From Corynebacterium pilosum DSM 20521 = CIP 103422 (GTDB taxonomy: Bacteria; Actinomycetota; Actinomycetes; Mycobacteriales; Mycobacteriaceae): a stretch of 53,829 nt of DNA. A model generated the notes under the pieces. It made no database searches and had not been told where the DNA came from. It was given only the letters and a program-made list of their open reading frames with translations. The stretch covers positions 82,338 through 136,166 of the forward strand of contig NZ_KB892469.1 of the NCBI RefSeq assembly GCF_000373805.1, written 5' to 3'. Shown here in pieces: positions 40,736 through 48,019 of this stretch; the stretch's first letter is position 1; the number at the start of each line of letters is the position of its first letter. The translations under genes and the position numbers were made by a program.

Positions 40736-40741
40736 TAGAAT
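40736..40741 (+). promoter_or_regulatory. -10 box for tRNA-Ser(UGA)
   Basis: TAGAAT lies about 30 nt upstream of the mature tRNA 5' end. Confidence 0.35.
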
Positions 40742-40770
40742 CTTTCACGCACCGATTTTCTGGTGCCGAT

Positions 40771-40855
40771 GGAGACGTGGCAGAGCGGCCGAATGCACTG
40801 GTCTTGAAAACCAGCGAGGGTCACACCTCCAGGGGTTCAAATCCCCTCGTCTCCG
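40771..40855 (+). tRNA. tRNA-Ser, anticodon TGA
   Basis: The acceptor stem GGAGACG pairs with CGTCTCC. The anticodon loop CTTGAAA (anticodon TGA at 40805-40807) is closed by CTGGT/ACCAG. A class II variable arm follows, and the T-loop is GGTTCAAATCC. Discriminator G is followed by an encoded CCA (40856-40858). Confidence 0.95.
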
Positions 40856-40863
40856 CCAATGAC

Positions 40864-40902
40864 AGAACCCCAGCTCGGGTGAGCTGGGGTTCTGGTTTTC
40901 TG
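40864..40902 (+). terminator. Intrinsic terminator after tRNA-Ser(UGA)
   Basis: AGAACCCCAGCTC (40864-40876) and GAGCTGGGGTTCT (40881-40893) form a perfect 13-bp stem with a GGGT loop, followed by GGTTTTCTG. Confidence 0.85.
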
Positions 40903-40949
40903 CTTTCGTGGCCGGGGCCGCGCTGCGCAGGCTGCCTAGGCTGCCCGGG

Positions 40950-41044
40950 CAAACTGTCGAAGCTGAACTGTTGGAACTGGGCAGTTTTAGTGGCCCTGGG
41001 CCCTTTAAGGCCCCTGTTCCAACATTCCAGTTCCAGCAGTATGC
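40950..41044 (+). repeat. RNA-gene-associated palindromic repeat, copy 2
   Basis: Left arm AAACTGTCGAAGCTGAACTG then TTGGAACTGG; right arm CCCTGTTCCAACATTCCAG then TTCCAGCAGTATG. It has a few mismatches compared with copies 1 and 3, also inside the arms. It lies about 50 bp after the tRNA-Ser terminator and in the same orientation as the other copies. Confidence 0.8.
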
Positions 41045-41060
41045 GCTCTAGAGCCGAGAA

Positions 41061-42108
41061 CTACAGACGCTGGCGCGACAGGAAGTTCCATGCCTCCTGG
41101 GAAGCATCTGGAACACGGTTCCAGGTGTGGTTCTGTGGGTTGGTGATCAGCTGCAGTTCCTCACGGGAGCACTGGTATACGTGGCGGTGACCGCCAGGGA
41201 TCGCGTCGATGCGTGGAGGCCACGCGCAGCCGTTGCGGCGGATGTAGCTAGACATCAGCGAATCAACACCGATGTAGTGGACGCCGTGGCGGTGGCCGCC
41301 CTCGAACCTTATCATGGTGTCGCCCCTGCCGTGCATGATCAGGAAGGGGATCGGTGCGTCAGAGCAACCCTGGTTGACAGGGTCATAGTAAGCGCCGCCG
41401 ATAGAGGCCGCGCCAGCGAAGACGTGGGGCAGGCGGCACGCAACTGTTGCCGTCATGCCGCCACCGTTGGAGTGGCCGATGGCGTAGATGCGGGAGCGGT
41501 CCACGTTATAGGTGCGTGCGACTTCCTGGATGATCTGCTGCACAAACGCAATGTCCTCGCCACGGTTAACCACCGCGTACGGGGCACCCTCCCAGCCGCG
41601 GTTGATGGATTCTGGGTAGATGCGAATCGCTTCATGTGCTGCGCCCGTTTCATGCATGCGGGAGTAGTTGCGGAAATTCTCTGGGGAGTCGCGCCAGCCA
41701 TCGAAACCAAACAGGATCGGCGCAGGTCGCGCCGGGTTGTAGTTGGTAGGTATGTTGATCAGGTAACGACGATGACGCCCACCGGACCAGGTGAAGACCT
41801 CGCCGCCGGCGCCGTTGCCGATGCGAGGAGCTGGCTTCGCATCGTTAGGCTCGATCTGTGGGGGCAGTGCCGGTGGCGCGATGCCCAGCTGGGAGCTCAG
41901 CTCGGAGCTAGAAGGTACAACCAGGGATGTTGATGTCTGGGACCTGTGGCATAAGAGGGAGCTGCGGCATCGGTGGCAGCTCTACCTGGGACGACAGGTC
42001 CTTCGGGTCCGGAAGGGGAGGCAGCGCGGGCTGGGCCTGTGCAGTCAATGGGCTTAAGGCCACAGCAGCAGCGGCCACCATGGTAATTGCAGCAGAAATG
42101 AAAAGCAT
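41061..42108 (-). pseudogene. Secreted polyhydroxybutyrate-depolymerase/LpqC-like esterase with a frameshift
   Basis: The 5' part (42108-41908) encodes a signal peptide (hydrophobic MVAAAAVALSPLTAQA) and a Pro-rich segment, then meets a TAG stop. The catalytic domain continues in the +1 frame: SSSELSSQLGIAPPALPP, then a beta-strand with RYLINIPTNYNPARPAPILF. It then has the nucleophile elbow IGHSNGGGM, an Asp in MHGRGDTMI and a late GGHRHVY with the His of the triad. No ATG, GTG or TTG starts the domain before an internal ATG at 41657. Without a frameshift the domain would lack a signal and its first strands, so an indel near 41908-41980 is likely. It could be a mutation or a sequencing error; the triad is intact. 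TAACAT lies 7 nt before the ATG. Confidence 0.65.
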
Positions 42109-42115
42109 GTGGCTG

Positions 42116-42121
42116 ATGTTA
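42116..42121 (-). promoter_or_regulatory. -10 box of a leaderless promoter for the esterase gene
   Basis: Minus-strand TAACAT is followed by CAGCCAC and the ATG at 42108. Confidence 0.35.
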
Positions 42122-42192
42122 ACGCAGCACCTGGATTTTGGCTTGGTTAAACCTGGACATTCTCCAGCTTTACTGCCAAATTCATGAATGAT

Positions 42193-42708
42193 TTAGCGCA
42201 GCTGCAAGGTGGCATAGTACGTATTGGAGCGGCTTGGACCGTCGACGGCAATACCGAACTTCGTCACATTGGCCTGTAGCATGTTCGCGTTATGGCCGGG
42301 GGAGTTGCGCCACATCTCGAAAAACTGCTGCGCGCTTGGGGTGGAGTAGGAGGCGGCGACGTTTTCAAAAACGTTGTCGTTCGCGTGGTACAGGCGGTCG
42401 GCCTGGCGCAACGCAGCACTGTGGCGGGCTGCCTGACTTTGCAGGGTGGAGTCAACGCGCACTGGGTTCAGGCCGTTCTGCGCGCGATAGTTATTCAGCT
42501 TCGCGGCAAACTCGTCCACAAACTCATCCCCGGTCGCTGGAGAAGGAGCGGGCGCAGGCTGGTCAGGGCCTGGGGCAACTGGTGCTGGCTGTGTCGGCGC
42601 GGGCGGATTGTCGCCGCCAGGAAGGGGGATGAGGTGGCCGATGGGCAGGCCGGCAAGGGTGACAACAATCGTCACGATCAGGGCAATAAGAGACTGTACA
42701 AACTGCAT
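42193..42708 (-). CDS. Secreted CAP-domain (SCP/PR1-like) protein
   Basis: The protein has 171 residues. A hydrophobic N-terminus (SLIALIVTIVVTLAGLPIG) acts as signal or anchor, a Pro-rich linker (residues ~35-60) follows, and the CAP domain covers ~62-171. Its hallmarks are LNNYRAQNGLNPVRVDSTLQ, RHSAALRQADRLYHAND, FENVAAS, MWRNSPGHNANML and GIAVDGPS. The two His/Glu positions of the CAP cavity (Y-H-A, E-N, H-N) look present. Bacterial CAP proteins are secreted and bind lipids or act in the cell wall; the role here is unknown. AAGGA 7 nt before the ATG is the ribosome site. Confidence 0.85.
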   Translation of the reverse strand: MQFVQSLIALIVTIVVTLAGLPIGHLIPLPGGDNPPAPTQPAPVAPGPDQPAPAPSPATGDEFVDEFAAKLNNYRAQNGLNPVRVDSTLQSQAARHSAALRQADRLYHANDNVFENVAASYSTPSAQQFFEMWRNSPGHNANMLQANVTKFGIAVDGPSRSNTYYATLQLR

Positions 42709-42760
42709 GAGGGAGTCCTTCAGAAATTAGCAGGGTGGACAAAAGGAGCAATTTGTATAG

Positions 42761-42806
42761 TATTCTCACTCTCAACTAAGCGCAATGTTAATTGATAATG
42801 AGAATA
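42761..42806. promoter_or_regulatory. Fur/Zur-like AT-rich inverted repeat upstream of the CAP gene
   Basis: TATTCTCA (42761-42768) and TGAGAATA (42799-42806) are inverted and flank the likely CAP-gene promoter (minus-strand TATACA). The right arm, TTGATAATGAGAATAAAA, resembles Fur-family boxes. Metal control is possible but weakly supported. Confidence 0.25.
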
Positions 42807-42857
42807 AAATAAGAGTTTCGCGCTACGGAGCGCCCCTCCGGCAGCCCCTAGAGACTC

Positions 42858-43925
42858 CTAGCCCTGCTTCTTCTGCCACGCGTCAATGCCGCCGCGCAGG
42901 CTGACCGCCCCAGAAACACCACGTCGCTGCAGCGCATCCACCGCCTTAGCCGAGCGCACGCCACCAGCGCACTGCACCACAACGGGTGGCCGTTCGTCCT
43001 CGGGGGCCTCCAGTACCTCGGGGGTCACCCCACCCAGGATCTCGCCCAGTGGCACGTTCACCGCACCGGGAATGTGGAACAGGCTGAACTCCTCAGGTTC
43101 ACGCACGTCGATCACCACGGCGCCAGCCGGAATCTCATCGACTTCAGCTACCTCGGGCATATCAGAAACTTGGCGCGGGGGCTCGTCGTTAAGCACGCGC
43201 TCGGTGACGGCGGGGTCGGCGGCGATCGGGATATACTCCCAGCGCCCGGCCAGTGAATCGTAGTAGCCGAGCGTGCCGAGGAGCGGTTCGCCCACGCCGA
43301 TGAGCAGCTTCAACGTTTCCATCGCCATCGCCGAACCGGTCACGCCGACGACGGGGCCAAGTACGCCGGACTGCGCGCACGAAGGCACCACGCCCGGCGC
43401 CGGCGGGGTGGGGAAGAGGTCCTCATAGACCGGCCCGTGGCCCGCCCAGAACACGGAGAGCTGGGACTCATAGCCCAAGATCGAGGCCCACACGTGTGGG
43501 ATGCCCAAGCGCGCGGCGGCGTGGGAAGCGATGTGGCGGGTGTCGAAGTTGTCGGCGCCGTCCATGATCACGTCCACGCCCGCAAAAACGTCCGCCGCGT
43601 TGGACCAGGTCAGGCGGTCATTGATTGCGATGAGTTCGATATCGGGGTTCAGCGCGCGCACCGATTCCGCGGCGGAGCCCACCTTGGGGGTGCCGATCCG
43701 CTCTGTCGTGTGAATCACCTGACGGTGCAGGTTGGACAGATCGACCACGTCATCGTCGATAAGCGTAATCGTGCCCACGCCTGCACCCGCTAGGTACAGC
43801 AATGCGGGGGAGCCCAGACCGCCGGCGCCGATGACGGCTACGTGGGCATCGGCAAGCTTGTCCTGGGCCTCGATGCCGGTCAGGGTGATCTGGCGGCGGT
43901 AGCGTCCGGTATCGAATTTAGCCAT
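42858..43925 (-). CDS. moeB: Molybdopterin-synthase adenylyltransferase with rhodanese domain (MoeB/MoeZ)
   Basis: This ~355-residue protein has an E1-like domain: VAVIGAGGLGSPALLYLAGAG near residue 27, DDDVVDLSNLHRQ and DNFDTRH. The rhodanese domain at the C-terminus contains VVQCAGGVRSAKA with the active-site Cys. It adenylates the MoaD C-terminus and can transfer sulfur, in cytoplasmic molybdopterin synthesis. The E1 Cys-pair zinc site is not obvious, as in MoeZ. The ATG at 43925 overlaps moaE by 8 bp, so the start at 43955 is unlikely. It is last in the moeA-mog-moaE-moeB operon. Confidence 0.9.
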   Translation of the reverse strand: MAKFDTGRYRRQITLTGIEAQDKLADAHVAVIGAGGLGSPALLYLAGAGVGTITLIDDDVVDLSNLHRQVIHTTERIGTPKVGSAAESVRALNPDIELIAINDRLTWSNAADVFAGVDVIMDGADNFDTRHIASHAAARLGIPHVWASILGYESQLSVFWAGHGPVYEDLFPTPPAPGVVPSCAQSGVLGPVVGVTGSAMAMETLKLLIGVGEPLLGTLGYYDSLAGRWEYIPIAADPAVTERVLNDEPPRQVSDMPEVAEVDEIPAGAVVIDVREPEEFSLFHIPGAVNVPLGEILGGVTPEVLEAPEDERPPVVVQCAGGVRSAKAVDALQRRGVSGAVSLRGGIDAWQKKQG

Positions 43926-44385
43926 CCAGGCCCACCCACTGCGTGCCGCCCTCAAGCAGCTCTTGTTCCTTCCAGATCGGCACCTCGGCCTTCACACGGT
44001 CGGCGAGCTCGGAGCACGCCGCGAACGCGTCGGCGCGGTGGGCAGCAGCCGCGAGCACCAAAAACGCACCCTCGCCGATCGGGATATCGCCGGTGCGGTG
44101 CGCCGTCCACACGCGCACATTGGGGTGCTTCTCGACGATCTCCCCAGCCACCCGCGCGATCTCATCGTCGGCTGTGGGGTGGCACGAATAACTCAAGGTG
44201 GCAACGCGCTGCCCGCCGTCATGGTCGCGGACCACACCCTCGAAGGCAACCAGCGCGCCCATCGCCTGGGTCATCGTCTTCTCGCGGGCTGTGGGCATGA
44301 GGTCCTCGAGACGCTGCTCAGTCATGAAAGCGTCGATGACCTTGCCGGTTTGTTCGGCGACATAAGCGGGATCTTTAGTGGCCAT
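43918..44385 (-). CDS. moaE: Molybdopterin synthase large subunit MoaE
   Basis: This 155-residue protein has MGALVAFEGVVRDHDGGQRV with the Arg of the MoaE core, LSYSCHP, VWTAHRTGDIPIGEGAFLVL and a Lys-containing EVPIWKEQELLEGGTQWVG near the C-terminus. The IWKxE lysine is the catalytic one. It converts precursor Z to molybdopterin with MoaD. The ATG at 44385 has GGAAGGA upstream. It overlaps mog by 11 bp and moeB by 8 bp. Confidence 0.92.
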   Translation of the reverse strand: MATKDPAYVAEQTGKVIDAFMTEQRLEDLMPTAREKTMTQAMGALVAFEGVVRDHDGGQRVATLSYSCHPTADDEIARVAGEIVEKHPNVRVWTAHRTGDIPIGEGAFLVLAAAAHRADAFAACSELADRVKAEVPIWKEQELLEGGTQWVGLDG

Positions 44386-44851
44386 AGGGTCCTTCCAACG
44401 TGTCATTGATGTGTTCCAGTAATGGTTCCAACACCGTGCAGCCGTCTTTTACTCCACCACGGGAACCAGGTAGCGTCATCACGAAGGTATGCCCGGTAAC
44501 GCCGGCGACCGCCCGCGAGATCACAGCCGTGGGCACCTTCTTCATCCCCTCCGCCCAAAAGGCGTGCACGATGCCGGGCAGTTGGCGCTCCAGGTAGGGC
44601 GTGACGTGCTCGACGGTGCGATCATCCGGGGTGACCCCCGTCCCTCCCGAAGTCAGGATCACGTGAGGCAAGTCCTCGCGGGAGAAGACCTCATCGATCG
44701 TCTCCTTCAGATCCTCATCAGCAACCACTAGCGCGTCCGGCGTCTCATAGCCCAGCCCGCGCAGAAACTCCACGGCAATGGGCCCAGACTTGTCCTCGTA
44801 GACGCCTTGGGCCGCGCGTGTCGACGACACAATCACCAAACCAGTACGCAT
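44375..44851 (-). CDS. mog: Molybdenum cofactor biosynthesis protein MogA/MoaB family
   Basis: This 158-residue protein of the MogA/MoaB fold has VILTSGGTGVTPDDRTVEHV near residue 65 and FVMTLPGSRGGVKDGCTVLE near the C-terminus, both molybdopterin-binding. It adenylates molybdopterin before molybdate insertion by MoeA. The ATG at 44851 follows GGAGCTGG. It lies 10 bp after moeA and overlaps moaE. Confidence 0.9.
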   Translation of the reverse strand: MRTGLVIVSSTRAAQGVYEDKSGPIAVEFLRGLGYETPDALVVADEDLKETIDEVFSREDLPHVILTSGGTGVTPDDRTVEHVTPYLERQLPGIVHAFWAEGMKKVPTAVISRAVAGVTGHTFVMTLPGSRGGVKDGCTVLEPLLEHINDTLEGPYGH

Positions 44852-44861
44852 TTCCAGCTCC

Positions 44862-46046
44862 TTAAAATGGGTAGACCATCACGCGGCCATCGCGCGCAAT
44901 TGTCGACGACAGTGGCACTCGCATCAAACAGTTCGCCGGCACCGACTGTGAAATCAGGTGCGAACCCGGACCACCCACCGGCGTGACTCGAGCTTGGCCT
45001 CCTTCGAAGTGCAGCTGTCCGCGCCGGAATTGGTCCTTCGCCGGTAGACCCGTCACCTCTTCGGTCAGCAGCGCTTCGAGCGGCTTGGGTGCATGTCCCA
45101 ACACCGTGGCGACGTAGAGCAGGAAGCTGACCATGGTGGACACCGGGTTTCCAGGAAGGCAGATCACAGGGGTGCCGTTGATCGTCGATAAGCCTTGTGG
45201 GCCGCCCGGCTGCTGGTCGACGTGGCCAAACCAGCCCCCCGTCTCTAGGACCTGGCGGATCACCTCAAACTTGCCGTGGCTGATCCCGCCAGAGGTGATG
45301 ATCGCGTCCGGCGCATAGTCAGCCACCGCCTGTTTGAGGTCGCGTTCCAGCTGCGCCGGGTCATCATTCGTGCGCACGTGCCCTGCAATGCTCATTCCAT
45401 AACGTGCGGCCATGGCCTCCATCATGGGGGCGTTGGCATCGGGGATCGCCGCGCTGCCTGACGTGCCGATCTCCGCGCCACCAGTAACCAGCACCAGGCG
45501 CGCCGGGCGCAGGACCTCCACCTCGGCGATCGACTGACCAGCAAGCGTTGCCACCACCGCCGGGGTGACCGTGGTGCCAGCGGGAACGATCGTCGAGCCC
45601 GCCTTGATATCGGAGCCCTGCTCACGCACAAACTGGCCATGCGGGGTGGGCGGGACCTGGATGAACTCGCCTTCCGCGCCGAAAGTCTCCGGCGTGCACT
45701 TCTCTACCGGGACGATCGCCGCCGTGCCGTGCGGGACCTTCGCGCCCGTCATGATCGGCACAATTGCGTTCGTGATGCCATCCGGATACGCCTCGGCAGG
45801 ATCAGTACCGGCGGGAATGGTTGCTCCCACGCGGAACTGCCCAGGGGTCGCCGCCACATGATCCTCCGACAGCGCGTACCCATCCATCTGCGAATTATCG
45901 AAACGTGGCGAATCGAACTCCGCCGCCACGTCGCGCGCAATGGTGGCCTGGGCGCGCGCCGCCTCCACCAAGCCCATGGTGACGGTGGGGCGCCTGCCGA
46001 CGAGGGCCTTGACCTCTGCCAGGTGTTGTTCCGGTTTACGCGACAT
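44862..46046 (-). CDS. moeA: Molybdopterin molybdenumtransferase MoeA
   Basis: This ~394-residue protein has the family order: VAAEFDSPRFDNSQMDGYAL near residue 45, AIVPVEKCTP, GTTVTPAVVATLAGQ, a central TSGGISHGKFEVIRQVL and NGTPVICLPGNPVSTMVSF. It inserts molybdate into adenylated molybdopterin. The ATG at 46046 is chosen because an upstream ATG at 46088 lies within a TACGAT -10-like sequence, so it would precede the transcription start. The operon continues with mog, moaE and moeB. It is divergent from moaD. Confidence 0.9.
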   Translation of the reverse strand: MSRKPEQHLAEVKALVGRRPTVTMGLVEAARAQATIARDVAAEFDSPRFDNSQMDGYALSEDHVAATPGQFRVGATIPAGTDPAEAYPDGITNAIVPIMTGAKVPHGTAAIVPVEKCTPETFGAEGEFIQVPPTPHGQFVREQGSDIKAGSTIVPAGTTVTPAVVATLAGQSIAEVEVLRPARLVLVTGGAEIGTSGSAAIPDANAPMMEAMAARYGMSIAGHVRTNDDPAQLERDLKQAVADYAPDAIITSGGISHGKFEVIRQVLETGGWFGHVDQQPGGPQGLSTINGTPVICLPGNPVSTMVSFLLYVATVLGHAPKPLEALLTEEVTGLPAKDQFRRGQLHFEGGQARVTPVGGPGSHLISQSVPANCLMRVPLSSTIARDGRVMVYPF

Positions 46047-46086
46047 CAGTGTTGCGGTGCCTTTCTCTTCATACGACTTTTGAACC

Positions 46087-46092
46087 ATCGTA
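46087..46092 (-). promoter_or_regulatory. -10 box for the moeA operon
   Basis: Minus-strand TACGAT, about 40 nt before the chosen ATG at 46046, leaving a leader with AGAAAGG as a ribosome site. Confidence 0.35.
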
Positions 46093-46159
46093 CCCGCACC
46101 ACGTCCTTCACCAAGCGGGCTGGATTTTACAGGGAAGTCTTGCCATCATGGGACACATC

Positions 46160-46417
46160 ATGAAAATCCACTACTTTGCCGCCGCCCGCGCCGCCGCGGG
46201 CACCCCCTCCGAAACGCTCGACGGCACCTTTAACACCCTGGATGATGTGCTGGCCCACGCCGCCCAACTCCACGAGGGTTCCACCGATTCTGGGATGAGC
46301 CTGGCCGATGTCTTCGAGCGTTGCACCTACCTCGTCGATGGCCGCCGCGCTGAACGTGACGCCACAGTCGCTAGTGCAACCCGCGTCGACGTGCTCCCAC
46401 CATTCGCCGGCGGATAG
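46160..46417 (+). CDS. moaD: Molybdopterin synthase small subunit MoaD
   Basis: This 85-residue ubiquitin-like protein of the ThiS/MoaD fold starts MKIHYFAAARAAAGTPSETL and ends in VDVLPPFAGG, with the conserved Gly-Gly tail that receives sulfur. A second ATG at 46148 (MGHIMKIHYF) is possible, but the later one fits the family and has GGGAC 5 nt upstream. It is divergent from moeA, so MoaD is separately transcribed from its partner MoaE. It is convergent with pat, 4 bp apart. Confidence 0.88.
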   Translation: MKIHYFAAARAAAGTPSETLDGTFNTLDDVLAHAAQLHEGSTDSGMSLADVFERCTYLVDGRRAERDATVASATRVDVLPPFAGG

Positions 46418-46421
46418 TCCG

Positions 46422-47444
46422 CTAGCCCTGCACCGCGTCCCAGGCCTTCATCAAGGTCTGGGCTTCTTCTTTCGTGGTCACCGTGATGCGCAAACCCTCG
46501 GGGAACGCGCGGGTGAGCACACCCTGCTCCGCCAGCTTCGCCGCGAGATCCTGAGCGTCCACATCGGGCAGCCACACGAAGTTTGCCTGCGAATGCAGCG
46601 CGCCCACGTGGTCGGCCACTGCGTCGCGGATAGCCACGGTCTCCTCTGTGCGCTCTAGGAGCTCGTCGGCAGCATTCAGGCTAGCCACCGCGCCGGCCTG
46701 GGCCACGGCGTTCACTCCGAAGGGGATGGCCACCTTATCGAGCGCGGCAATAATCTCCGGCGCGCCAAACGCGTAGCCCACACGTACACCCGCCAGACCA
46801 TAAGCTTTCGAGAAAGTGCGCAGCCCGACCACGTTCGGGTACTGCTGGATCGCCTCCGTGGCCACAAAAGTATCCTCAGCCCGGTTGTACTCGAAGTACG
46901 CCTCATCCAGCCCCACCACAACATCGGCGGGCACCTTAGCCATGAAGGCATCAAACTCCGCCTGAGTAATCACCTGGCCAGAGGGGTTATTCGGGTTACA
47001 CAGAAAGATCAGCGAGGTGTGTTCGTCGATAAGCGACGCCATCCCATCAAGATCATGCTTACCGTCCTCAAGCAGGGGGACGGGCCGCGGCTGCGCGCCA
47101 ACGACCTGCACGAAAATCGGGTAGGCCTCAAAGCTGCGCCACGGGAAGATCACATTGCTTTCCGACGAGGACGTCACCTGCACCAACTGCTGGCACAGCG
47201 CCGAGCTGCCGTTGCCCACCGCGACCTGGTCCAGCTCCACGCCAAGGTGATCCGCCAGAGCCTGCTTGAGGTCCGTCGCCCCCATGTCCGGATATCGGTT
47301 CGCGCTGAGGGCGGCCTCCGCCATCGCCTGGGCGGCGGACTTCAGGGGAGGGGTGCTGACCTCATTCGACGACAGTTTCAGTGCGGTGTCATTGCGCTTG
47401 CCGGGGACGTAGCCGGGGATGTTCTCAAGATCGGGGCGAATCAT
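46422..47444 (-). CDS. pat: Histidinol-phosphate/aromatic aminotransferase (HisC-like, Pat)
   Basis: This ~340-residue class I/II aminotransferase has LKLSSNEVSTPP at the start, FLCNPNNPSGQ near residue 155, DEAYFEY near residue 184, SKAYGLAGVRVGY with the PLP Lys near residue 215, and an Arg in LRITV at the C-terminus. It is close to HisC, but in corynebacteria this locus corresponds to Pat, an aminotransferase for phenylalanine or other aromatic acids. The ATG at 47444 follows a TAGACT box by 7 nt. The longer reading from 47543 has no ribosome site and a Pro-rich start. Confidence 0.85.
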   Translation of the reverse strand: MIRPDLENIPGYVPGKRNDTALKLSSNEVSTPPLKSAAQAMAEAALSANRYPDMGATDLKQALADHLGVELDQVAVGNGSSALCQQLVQVTSSSESNVIFPWRSFEAYPIFVQVVGAQPRPVPLLEDGKHDLDGMASLIDEHTSLIFLCNPNNPSGQVITQAEFDAFMAKVPADVVVGLDEAYFEYNRAEDTFVATEAIQQYPNVVGLRTFSKAYGLAGVRVGYAFGAPEIIAALDKVAIPFGVNAVAQAGAVASLNAADELLERTEETVAIRDAVADHVGALHSQANFVWLPDVDAQDLAAKLAEQGVLTRAFPEGLRITVTTKEEAQTLMKAWDAVQG

Positions 47445-47451
47445 GGTGCAC

Positions 47452-47457
47452 AGTCTA
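47452..47457 (-). promoter_or_regulatory. -10 box of a leaderless promoter for pat
   Basis: Minus-strand TAGACT is followed by GTGCACC and the ATG at 47444. Confidence 0.4.
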
Positions 47458-47533
47458 CTGTGTGCGGGGCCTGCGGGAGGGTAATCGCATGGCGAAGGTG
47501 GGGTGATGGTTTGGTCATGTTGTGCAGGTTCGG

Positions 47534-47539
47534 TAGTAT
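47534..47539 (+). promoter_or_regulatory. -10 box for the tRNA-Ser/tRNA-Arg transcript
   Basis: TAGTAT lies about 13 nt before the mature tRNA; TGGTCA 16 nt upstream is a possible -35. Confidence 0.4.
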
Positions 47540-47552
47540 TCAAAAAGGCTAT

Positions 47553-47639
47553 GGAGATGTGCCAGAGTGGCCGATTGGGGCTCCCTGCTAAGGAGTTGTC
47601 CGTTCACGCGGACCGCAGGTTCAAATCCTGTCATCTCCG
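47553..47639 (+). tRNA. tRNA-Ser, anticodon GCT
   Basis: GGAGATG pairs with CATCTCC. The anticodon loop CTGCTAA has anticodon GCT (47587-47589). A long variable arm (GTCCGTTCACGCGGAC) follows, and the T-loop is GGTTCAAATCC. Discriminator G plus encoded CCA (47640-47642). Confidence 0.95.
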
Positions 47640-47643
47640 CCAC

Positions 47644-47716
47644 GCGCCCGTAGCTCAACGGATAGAGCATCTGACTACGGATCAGAAGGTTGGGGGTTCG
47701 AATCCCTCCGGGCGCA
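47644..47716 (+). tRNA. tRNA-Arg, anticodon ACG
   Basis: GCGCCCG pairs with CGGGCGC. The anticodon stem TCTGA/TCAGA closes loop CTACGGA (anticodon ACG), and the T-loop is GGTTCGAATCC. Discriminator A, encoded CCA at 47717-47719. It starts one base after the CCA of tRNA-Ser(GCT), so the two are processed from one transcript. Confidence 0.95.
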
Positions 47717-47719
47717 CCA

Positions 47720-47775
47720 AAGAAATCTCGCGATATTGCTTGGATCAAACCAGCGGTGTCGCGAGATTTTTCTTT
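47720..47775 (+). terminator. Intrinsic terminator after tRNA-Arg
   Basis: AAATCTCGCGA (47723-47733) and TCGCGAGATTT (47759-47769) form an 11-bp stem with a ~25-nt loop, followed by TTCTTTCC. Confidence 0.7.
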
Positions 47776-47804
47776 CCGTTGCCGTTCGGAGCAGTGCCTT
47801 TTTG

Positions 47805-47898
47805 CAAACTGTCGAAGCTGAACTGTTGGAACAGGCGTGTTTTGGCGGTTGATGGGCGCTTTTCGGCCCTGTTCCAACAGTTTAGTTCCAGCAGTTTG
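47805..47898 (+). repeat. RNA-gene-associated palindromic repeat, copy 3
   Basis: Left arm AAACTGTCGAAGCTGAACTG then TTGGAACAGG; right arm CCCTGTTCCAACAGTTTAG then TTCCAGCAGTTTG. It has nearly identical arms to copy 2 and lies ~30 bp after the tRNA-Arg terminator. Peptides such as LLELNCWN that appear in translations here come from this repeat and are not proteins. Confidence 0.85.
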
Positions 47899-48006
47899 TG
47901 GCTGGGGAGGGCCGGGGAACGGCCGGGGGCGGCTGCGGTAGGGCACACAAGGCAAAAGTGTTACCTAAACTACTGTCGAACTGCCTGCGTACGGCTTTGC
48001 TGTCGA

Positions 48007-48012
48007 TAAAAT
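48007..48012 (+). promoter_or_regulatory. -10 box of a leaderless promoter for the transporter operon
   Basis: TAAAAT is followed by AGAAGAC and the ATG at 48020. Confidence 0.45.
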
Positions 48013-48019
48013 AGAAGAC

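Noticed and set aside
41905..41915. Programmed +1 frameshift like prfB in the esterase gene
   Set aside because: The stop context is TTC TAG with no upstream Shine-Dalgarno-like stimulator, and Phe-tRNA could not re-pair with TCT.
40771..47716. Phage or island attachment at tRNA genes
   Set aside because: No duplicated tRNA 3' ends, integrase or atypical gene block lies next to the tRNAs; the neighbouring genes are core metabolism.
47515..47955. Minus-strand reading frames across the tRNA-Ser/tRNA-Arg genes and repeat
   Set aside because: They are antisense to tRNAs, and their LELNCWN-type peptides derive from the palindromic repeat.
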